A DNA stretch of 5,203 bases from positions 1 to 5,203 of the forward strand of contig JAKLQL010000655.1 in assembly GCA_022013395.1 (NCBI GenBank), read 5' to 3'. Made by a program: the position numbers and the translations under genes. This document shows positions 1-5,203 of this stretch, one piece after another. The DNA is from Acetobacterium sp. (GTDB lineage: Bacteria; Bacillota; Clostridia; Eubacteriales; Eubacteriaceae). The notes beneath the pieces are model-generated. The model had not been told where the DNA came from and searched no databases. It saw only the letters and a list, made by a program, of their open reading frames with translations. Within the stretch, counting starts at the first letter, position 1. Every line of letters starts with the position of its first letter.

Positions 1-582
1 ATTGATTTTGCCATAATACTCCAGATCGGAGGGTAAAAAACCGAGATGGAGATAGGGACTGATATCATGAAAACCATAAACGCCCTGATAGCGCATATTG
101 TGGATGGTAAAAACGACTTTGGTTGCGGGAAAGGCCATCCGATACTGATGTTTAAGCAGGTAGGGAATGGCCGCCGTTTGCCAATCATTACAGTGAATGA
201 TATCGGGCTCAAAATCCAATAATGGCAGGGAGTCCAGAACCGCCCGACAAAAAAAACTGAACCGTTCGCCGTCATCATAATAGCCATAAAGGGATGGTCG
301 TTTAAAAAATGCTTCATTATCGATAAAATAATAAGTAACGCCCTCATATTCACAGGTCAAAAGCCCGCAATAATGGAGGGTGTCAGACATCCACATCTGG
401 AAATGCTTGAGGGGCCTTATTTTTTGGCGTAATGCTTCGGGAATGGTGCTGTAAAAGGGGATGACGACTCGGGCGTCGACGTCTTCCGGGAATGATTTTG
501 GCAGGGCGCCAAGCACATCGCCCAGACCCCCACTTTTAGAAAAGGGGTACGCTTCTGAAGAGACAAATAGGACGTTTAACAT
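1..582 (-). CDS. glgA: Glycogen synthase (ADP-glucose dependent, GT5), N-terminal part; 3' end beyond the window
   Basis: Transfers glucose from ADP-glucose to the non-reducing end of an alpha-1,4-glucan in the cytoplasm. The visible 194 residues are the N-terminal Rossmann domain (starch synthase catalytic domain); the family is usually about 475-490 residues, so well over half is missing past the left edge. The protein opens MLNVLFVSSEAYPFSKSGGL, the usual GlgA start. K16-S-G-G-L is the ADP-glucose binding loop (KTGGL in E. coli). H130-C-N-D-W-Q-T-A and H161-N-M-R-Y-Q-G are conserved family motifs, with H161 matching the E. coli active-site histidine. The ATG follows the glgD stop directly (TAAATG). 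The nearest purine-rich stretch, AAAGG at 596-600, sits 13 bases away, which is weak, so translation probably depends on ribosomes arriving from glgD. No frameshift is seen. Product identity is secure; whether the rest is intact cannot be seen. Confidence 0.96.
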   Translation of the reverse strand, partial: MLNVLFVSSEAYPFSKSGGLGDVLGALPKSFPEDVDARVVIPFYSTIPEALRQKIRPLKHFQMWMSDTLHYCGLLTCEYEGVTYYFIDNEAFFKRPSLYGYYDDGERFSFFCRAVLDSLPLLDFEPDIIHCNDWQTAAIPYLLKHQYRMAFPATKVVFTIHNMRYQGVYGFHDISPYLHLGFLPSDLEYYGKIN

Positions 583-585
583 TTA
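580..585 (-). other. Abutting stop-start junction glgD/glgA (TAAATG)
   Basis: On the minus strand the glgD stop TAA (585-583) is followed without any gap by the glgA ATG (582-580). The only nearby Shine-Dalgarno-like sequence is AAAGG at 600-596, 13 bases from the ATG and inside glgD, weaker and more distant than the sites ahead of glgC and glgD. This arrangement fits translational coupling of glgA to glgD. Confidence 0.8.
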
Positions 586-1695
586 AATTACCGTGCCTTT
601 CTTTAAAACAATGGGAGCATGTGGTTTGCCGACCAAGGTTGTGTGGTCACTGATCTTCGTGTCTTTGTCCATGACAACATAGTTTAAATTAACATTTCTC
701 CCGATTTCACACCGTTGCATGATAATACTATTTTGGATATGAGAACCAAAGTTCATATGGGTATCTCTGAAAATGATACTGTGATTGATAGTGCCATCGA
801 TGGTGCAGCCACTGCCGACAATTGAGTTGGACACCTGGGATGGATCATCATAAAGAGTCGGATGGTTGTCTTTTATTTTGGTATGAATGGAATTTTTGCC
901 CAGAAAAAGTTCCTGCATAATCTCATATTCCAGCAAGTCCATACTGGTTTTCATATAGTTTTCCAGACAGTTTACCCGTTTAATATACCCGGTATGCTGG
1001 GCGCCAAACACCCGCAGGGTATCAATGTTCTGTTTGATCATATCCATTAAATCCCAATCGCCAGTACGCTCGCTGAGATCCAGTAACTCGATCAGTAGTG
1101 TTTTTTTGATAAAAAACATTTCCGTGAAAAAATGCCCGGTAGAATGTTCTTTTTTATAATGAAGACCACTGACCCGGTTTTTAGTGAAGTCCAGGTAAAG
1201 ATCATTGTCTTTGAGATGGTATAAGGGATCATCTTTTTTAAAAATCAGGGTGACATCACTGTCGTTTTTCAAATGAATATCATAGGCGTTCTTAAAGTCA
1301 AAGGTCGTAACCAGATTAGGGGTGGCAATCAGCACATGTTCCGCCGTGGTGCTTTCCAAAAAGCCCCGATTATTCTGGAGATTTCGTAGATTGACCTTGA
1401 TCAGGCGACCAATATGATAGTTGTTCGATCCGGATAGAATTGAAAGATCCTGAGTTTTTCGACTCAGCGACCATTCCTTGCCGGTTCCGAGATGATCGAC
1501 AAGCGAACTGTATTTATGGGAACCAATGACACCAATATGAGATAATCCTGAATTGACCATGTTTGAGAGGGTAAAGTCGATCAGACGATAACGTCCGCCA
1601 AACGGCAGGGTGCTCAGGCTGCGATGTTGAAGAAAGTCTTTTAAGGAATCATCCTCTCCATCTACATTTAAAATAAGGCCAACGGCATTTTTCAT
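583..1695 (-). CDS. glgD: GlgD, non-catalytic GlgC-like subunit of ADP-glucose pyrophosphorylase
   Basis: A 370-residue GlgC paralogue that in Firmicutes assembles with GlgC and modulates its activity. The fold is shared: an N-terminal nucleotidyltransferase domain (about 1-250) and a C-terminal left-handed beta-helix domain (about 285-365) with hexapeptide-like repeats. Shared landmarks are P31-F-G-G-R-Y-R-L-I-D-F, LSNMVNSG at 43-50 and HLGTGKEW at 68-75. Catalytic sites are degraded: the glycine-rich GGxGxRL loop is replaced by NVDGEDDSL (10-18), the metal-binding Asp of the LSGDHIY motif is N127, no EKP motif is present, and YWRDVG has become YIKRVN (237-242). These changes are typical of GlgD and suggest it is inactive as an enzyme alone; this is inferred from family knowledge. 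The ATG is 9 bases after AAAGGAG, and the glgC stop is 15 bases upstream. The 370-residue length is normal for GlgD. Confidence 0.95.
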   Translation of the reverse strand: MKNAVGLILNVDGEDDSLKDFLQHRSLSTLPFGGRYRLIDFTLSNMVNSGLSHIGVIGSHKYSSLVDHLGTGKEWSLSRKTQDLSILSGSNNYHIGRLIKVNLRNLQNNRGFLESTTAEHVLIATPNLVTTFDFKNAYDIHLKNDSDVTLIFKKDDPLYHLKDNDLYLDFTKNRVSGLHYKKEHSTGHFFTEMFFIKKTLLIELLDLSERTGDWDLMDMIKQNIDTLRVFGAQHTGYIKRVNCLENYMKTSMDLLEYEIMQELFLGKNSIHTKIKDNHPTLYDDPSQVSNSIVGSGCTIDGTINHSIIFRDTHMNFGSHIQNSIIMQRCEIGRNVNLNYVVMDKDTKISDHTTLVGKPHAPIVLKKGTVI

Positions 1696-1704
1696 TTTTG
1701 CTTA

Positions 1705-1711
1705 CTCCTTT
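1705..1711 (-). promoter_or_regulatory. Ribosome binding site of glgD overlapping the glgC stop codon
   Basis: Read on the minus strand, TGAAAGGAG runs the glgC stop TGA into the Shine-Dalgarno AAAGGAG, followed by 9 bases and the glgD ATG at 1695. The strong site and short distance support this start and suggest coupled synthesis of the two subunits. Confidence 0.85.
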
Positions 1712-2835
1712 CAGCTGTTAATGACATGTATTTCCGGAGTTGTGTCAGTGTTGTCGGTAATATAACGGGCGTCCCCTTTAATTCGTGCCCGAGCGCCAAC
1801 GATACAGTTTTCTAAAATTGCGCCATCCTCAATGATGGCTCCCGTATGAACAATGACATTTTTTAAGCTTGTTTTTTTATGAATCACAATATCATGGGAA
1901 AGAATCGAGTTCTCCACTTTGCCAAAAATAATGCAGCCATCACAGATCAGGCTGTTCCTAATTTTGGCCTGAGGACCAATAAACTGGGGATGACGGCTGG
2001 TGTTGTTGGAAAAGACCCGAAAATTTCGATCGCTGAGATCAAAATCACAGTTGACATCTAAGAGATCCATGTTAGCGTCGTAATAACTTTGAACGGTCCC
2101 CACATCCCGCCAGTAGCCAGCATAAGGGTAAGCGTAGATCCGTTTTTCATTGGCATGAAGGGCGGGTATCACGTTATGGCCAAAATCGTGTTCAGATTCC
2201 CGATCACCGGCATCTTCTAACAGGGCGCGCTTCAATTCTTTCCAGGTAAAAATATAAATACCCATAGACGCCTTGTTGCTTTTGGGGTGTTCCGGTTTTT
2301 CCTGGAATTCCTTGATGCAATGCTCTTCATCGGTGTTGACAATGCCAAAGCGGTGGGCATCTTCCCAAGGGACATCCATCACGGCGATGGTCAGATCCGC
2401 TTCTTTTTTCTTATGGAAGGCCAGCATTTTGGAATAATCCATCTTATAAATATGATCACCGGAAAGGATCAGCACATATTCGGGATCAAAACGGTCAATA
2501 AAATCGAGATTCTGATAAATAGCATCTGCGGTGCCAGAGTACCAGCGGCCGCCTTTTTGGCCCATATAGGGCGGCAGGATATGGACCCCACCCTGGACTT
2601 GATCCAGCGCCCAGGCTGAGCCATCACCAATATAGTTATTCAGGATATAAGGTCGATATTGGGTCAGGACCCCGACAATATCAATATCGGAGTTCATGCA
2701 ATTGCTTAAGGGAAAATCGATGATACGATATTTTCCGCCAAATAAAACAGCGGGTTTGGCATTATTAAAAGTCAGCGAGCCTAAACGGCTCCCTTGTCCT
2801 CCAGCCAGGAGCATTGCGACACATTCAGTATTCAT
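1711..2835 (-). CDS. glgC: Glucose-1-phosphate adenylyltransferase (ADP-glucose pyrophosphorylase), catalytic subunit
   Basis: Makes ADP-glucose and pyrophosphate from ATP and glucose-1-phosphate, the committed step of bacterial glycogen synthesis, in the cytoplasm. The 374-residue protein carries the full catalytic set: G12-G-Q-G-S-R-L nucleotide loop, A26-K-P-A-V, W98-Y-S-G-T-A-D-A, L124-S-G-D127-H-I-Y (Asp equivalent to E. coli D142), F177-Q-E-K180-P (Lys equivalent to E. coli K195, which binds glucose-1-phosphate), S191-M-G-I-Y-I-F and Y241-W-R-D-V-G-T. Residues from about 285 form a left-handed beta-helix domain. It lacks the N-terminal extension seen in enterobacterial GlgC and is shorter than the E. 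coli enzyme (about 431), as usual in Firmicutes. The residue matching E. coli activator lysine K39 is N24. The ATG has AAGGAG 8 bases upstream. It lies between glgP (12-base gap) and its partner subunit glgD (15-base gap). No defects seen. Confidence 0.98.
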   Translation of the reverse strand: MNTECVAMLLAGGQGSRLGSLTFNNAKPAVLFGGKYRIIDFPLSNCMNSDIDIVGVLTQYRPYILNNYIGDGSAWALDQVQGGVHILPPYMGQKGGRWYSGTADAIYQNLDFIDRFDPEYVLILSGDHIYKMDYSKMLAFHKKKEADLTIAVMDVPWEDAHRFGIVNTDEEHCIKEFQEKPEHPKSNKASMGIYIFTWKELKRALLEDAGDRESEHDFGHNVIPALHANEKRIYAYPYAGYWRDVGTVQSYYDANMDLLDVNCDFDLSDRNFRVFSNNTSRHPQFIGPQAKIRNSLICDGCIIFGKVENSILSHDIVIHKKTSLKNVIVHTGAIIEDGAILENCIVGARARIKGDARYITDNTDTTPEIHVINS

Positions 2836-2843
2836 TATGAGAT

Positions 2844-2850
2844 CTCCTTA
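2844..2850 (-). promoter_or_regulatory. Ribosome binding site of glgC overlapping the glgP stop codon
   Basis: Read on the minus strand, TAAGGAG contains the glgP stop TAA and a strong Shine-Dalgarno AAGGAG, followed by 8 bases and the glgC ATG at 2835. It fixes the glgC start and makes terminating glgP ribosomes likely to reinitiate on glgC. Confidence 0.85.
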
Positions 2851-5203
2851 AATGATTTTCCAGATTTCTCGTTGATAGTCTCTGATGGAACGATCACTTG
2901 AGAAAATACCGGAATTTGCGACGTTGCTGATGGACATTTTTGTCCAGGTGGTTTGGTTGCGATAAAGCTGATCAACCCGATTCTGGGCATCAGCATAGGC
3001 ACTAAAGTCTTTAAGGACGAAATAGCCATCGTTATATAAAAGCAGGGAATCATAAATGGCCTGAAAGCTAAGTCCGTGACCCAGCGTGCCATCAATGAGC
3101 TGGCGAAGAATCAGCTGAATCCGGGGATCCTGCTCAAAGATATCAACTGATCGATAGCCACCATCGGTTTGATACGTGTGGACCTCATCGGCCGAGAGGC
3201 CAAAGGTGACAATATTGCTGGGGCCAACGGCTTCATAAATTTCGATATTGGCACCATCCATGGTACCCAGAGTGATGGCCCCATTCATCATAAATTTCAT
3301 ATTACCGGTGCCTGAGGCTTCTTTTCCGGCAGTTGAGATTTGTTCTGAAATATTGGCCGCCGGATAGATGATTTCAGCTAGAGATACGTTGAAATTAGCC
3401 AGAAAAACGACCTTCAGCTTGTCGTGAAGGGTTGGATCATTGTTAACCAGTTCAGCAATAGCGGTAATGAGCTTAATGACTTCTTTGGCATAGTAATAAC
3501 CGGGTGCCGCTTTACCAGCAAAGATAAAGGTTCGTGGCGCCATTTCCAGGTTGGGATTTTCTTTGAGTCGGTTATACAAATAAAGGACATGAAGGGCATT
3601 AAGCAGCTGTCGCTTATATTCGTGGATCCGTTTGACCTGGATGTCAAAAATAGAATTGGGATCGACCTTAATGTTATTATGACTGGCCATGTAATTGGCC
3701 AGACGGATCTTATTTGAGAGCTTAACGGCATCGAACTTGCCAGAAAAAACCGGATCGTTGATGTAGTCCAACAATTTTTTCACCTCAAACAGGCGATAGT
3801 TCCAATCGGTGCCAATGGATTCATTAATCAGGGCCTTAAGTTCGGGGTTGCTGTTCATCAGAAAACGACGGGGCGAAACCCCATTTGTCACTGAATGAAA
3901 CCGCTGGGGGAAGACCTGATAAAAGCCGTTAAAGGTCTCTTCCCGGAGGATTTTGCTGTGAAGGGCAGCTACGCCGTTAATGGAATGACTGGAGACAATC
4001 GACAAGCTGGCCATATGGACATAATTGTCCTTAATGATCGATAAGCTATGATTGCGCTCCTGGTCGTTGGGATATTGGGTATCCAGGTCCAACAGAAAGC
4101 GGCGGTTGATTTCTTCGATAATCATGTAAATTCGCGGCAGTAAATCCTTCATCATCTCCACTGGCCATTTTTCCAGTGCCTCCGGCAAAACCGTATGATT
4201 GGTAAAGCTTAGCGCCGCCACGGTGATTTTCCAGGATTCATCCCAACCCAGACCTTCTTCATCCATTAGCACGCGCATTAGTTCCGGGCCGCATAAAGCC
4301 GGGTGGGTATCATTGATGTGAATACAAATCTTGTCACTGAAACCGTCCATGGAATTATTATTGGAGCGTTTAAAATCAACAATGATCCGCTTTAATCCGG
4401 CGCAGACAAAAAAGTATTCTTGTTTCAGGCGCAAAAGCTTGCCGTCAAAACCATTGTCGTTGGGATAGAGAATTTGGCTGATGGCCTCAGCTTCTGATTT
4501 GTGACGAACCGCATTTAAAAAATGTCCCTGATTAAAGCTGGGAAGGTCAAAGGCTTCCAGCGGCTCAGCACTCCAAAGTCGCAAGGAATTGACCGTTTGA
4601 TTACAATATCCTTTGATCGGAACATCGTAGGGAATCGCCATAATCGGTTCATAGTTTTCGTGGACAAAGGTCAGATTGCCATTGATGTTTTCGGAATGGA
4701 TCTGTCCGTAATATTTAACAATAACTGATTTATCGGGATTACGAATTTCAAAGGGATATCCGTTTTTTAGCCAGTTATCCGCCACTTCAATTTGTTCGCC
4801 GTTGATAATCCGTTGCTCAAAGAGGCCGTATTTATAACGGATGCCGTTGCCGTGGGCGGGCATGCCCATGGCTGAAGAAGAATCTAAATAGCAGGCCATT
4901 AATCGGCCTAGACCGCCATTTCCCAAACCGGGATCGGACTCTTGTTCGAGAACTGCTTCATAGTTAAGTCCCATTTCTTGGGCACATTCTTGAACCAGAT
5001 CGTCGACCCCTAAATTATTGAGATAAGATTTCATCAGTCGTCCAATCAGAAACTCAATCGAAAAAAAGTAGACCTGTTTGGATTCATTTTTGTTATAAAG
5101 GGTATTAGTTTTAGCCCATTGGGAGGTGACACTTTCCATCACCATTTCAGCCAGGGCCTGGTATTGATTCAGCACTGAGGCATCCGCCAGACAATTACCG
5201 GAA
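2848..5203 (-). CDS. glgP: Glycogen/maltodextrin phosphorylase (GT35), 5' end beyond the window
   Basis: PLP-dependent phosphorolysis of alpha-1,4-glucan, releasing glucose-1-phosphate in the cytoplasm. About 784 residues are visible; the frame stays open to the right edge, so the true start lies outside. A GTG at 5173-5175 could be mistaken for the start, but the reading frame continues upstream (SGNCLADAS), and about 25-30 residues seem to be missing against the usual 810 or so. Numbered from that GTG codon, the active site is complete: D81-PGLGNGGLGRL, N288-DTHPA, T325-NHTVLPEALEKWP, V429-TNGVSPRRFL, D511-IQVKRIHEYKR and E619-ASGTGNMK627, where K627 should carry the PLP Schiff base (rabbit muscle K680) and K515/R516/K521 match the phosphate-site residues K568/R569/K574. 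The C-terminus ends near IRDYQREIWKII, typical of the family. It leads the cluster in the visible part. Whether it prefers glycogen or maltodextrin cannot be told from sequence alone. Confidence 0.97.
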   Translation of the reverse strand, partial: SGNCLADASVLNQYQALAEMVMESVTSQWAKTNTLYNKNESKQVYFFSIEFLIGRLMKSYLNNLGVDDLVQECAQEMGLNYEAVLEQESDPGLGNGGLGRLMACYLDSSSAMGMPAHGNGIRYKYGLFEQRIINGEQIEVADNWLKNGYPFEIRNPDKSVIVKYYGQIHSENINGNLTFVHENYEPIMAIPYDVPIKGYCNQTVNSLRLWSAEPLEAFDLPSFNQGHFLNAVRHKSEAEAISQILYPNDNGFDGKLLRLKQEYFFVCAGLKRIIVDFKRSNNNSMDGFSDKICIHINDTHPALCGPELMRVLMDEEGLGWDESWKITVAALSFTNHTVLPEALEKWPVEMMKDLLPRIYMIIEEINRRFLLDLDTQYPNDQERNHSLSIIKDNYVHMASLSIVSSHSINGVAALHSKILREETFNGFYQVFPQRFHSVTNGVSPRRFLMNSNPELKALINESIGTDWNYRLFEVKKLLDYINDPVFSGKFDAVKLSNKIRLANYMASHNNIKVDPNSIFDIQVKRIHEYKRQLLNALHVLYLYNRLKENPNLEMAPRTFIFAGKAAPGYYYAKEVIKLITAIAELVNNDPTLHDKLKVVFLANFNVSLAEIIYPAANISEQISTAGKEASGTGNMKFMMNGAITLGTMDGANIEIYEAVGPSNIVTFGLSADEVHTYQTDGGYRSVDIFEQDPRIQLILRQLIDGTLGHGLSFQAIYDSLLLYNDGYFVLKDFSAYADAQNRVDQLYRNQTTWTKMSISNVANSGIFSSDRSIRDYQREIWKII

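Noticed and set aside
862..1050. Short plus-strand open frame antisense to glgD, with similar ones at 1879-2061, 3424-3717 and 4522-4728
   Set aside because: All lie opposite intact genes and show no motif, signal peptide or credible start context; they are expected by chance opposite coding sequence.
583..1695. glgD as a decayed duplicate (pseudogene) of glgC
   Set aside because: The frame is complete, length and conserved fold landmarks match the GlgD family, and it has its own strong ribosome binding site; the lost catalytic residues are a family trait.
1696..1710. Possible terminator or promoter between glgC and glgD
   Set aside because: The 15-base gap has no inverted repeat and only room for the ribosome binding site; the 12-base gap between glgP and glgC is the same.
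2287..2619. Open frame of 110 codons on the plus strand, antisense to glgC
   Set aside because: Antisense shadow of a strongly conserved catalytic region of glgC; no ribosome binding site or family resemblance supports it.
2835..3095. Open frame of 86 codons on the minus strand overlapping the 3' end of glgP
   Set aside because: It lies inside glgP in another frame, the protein has no recognisable family features, and glgP is intact across the whole stretch.
3414..3731. Open frame of 105 codons on the minus strand inside glgP
   Set aside because: It is an out-of-frame shadow of the conserved glgP region that includes the KRIHEYKR motif; its composition looks like a frame-shifted translation.

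Overview
The window is almost wall-to-wall coding and holds one block of glycogen metabolism genes, all on the minus strand. Read in the direction of transcription (right to left) the order is glgP (glycogen phosphorylase, 5' end cut by the right edge), glgC (ADP-glucose pyrophosphorylase, complete), glgD (GlgC-like regulatory subunit, complete) and glgA (glycogen synthase, 3' part cut by the left edge). The gaps are 12, 15 and 0 bases, so this is very probably a single transcript with coupled translation. No stretch of 300 bases lacks a gene. I see no RNA gene, mobile element, repeat array, promoter or terminator. The operon promoter must lie beyond the right edge.

How the genes work together: GlgC, probably in complex with GlgD, makes ADP-glucose from glucose-1-phosphate and ATP. 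GlgA adds that glucose to the growing alpha-1,4-glucan. GlgP releases glucose-1-phosphate from the glucan by phosphorolysis. Synthesis and breakdown are therefore encoded together. No branching enzyme (GlgB) or debranching enzyme is visible; either could lie outside the window.

The GlgC/GlgD pair is characteristic of Firmicutes (Bacillota), and protein sequence, moderate base composition and strong AAGGAG-type ribosome binding sites fit that phylum. The order, with glgP ahead of glgC, differs from the glgB-C-D-A-P order known in Bacillus subtilis and leans toward Clostridia. An anaerobe of the Eubacteriaceae type (for example an Acetobacterium relative) is a tentative guess from general resemblance, not a demonstrated assignment.

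I found no convincing new system. The points most worth a second look are the loss of catalytic residues in GlgD, the absence in GlgC of the lysine that binds the activator in E. coli, and the tight, stop-overlapping gene junctions.
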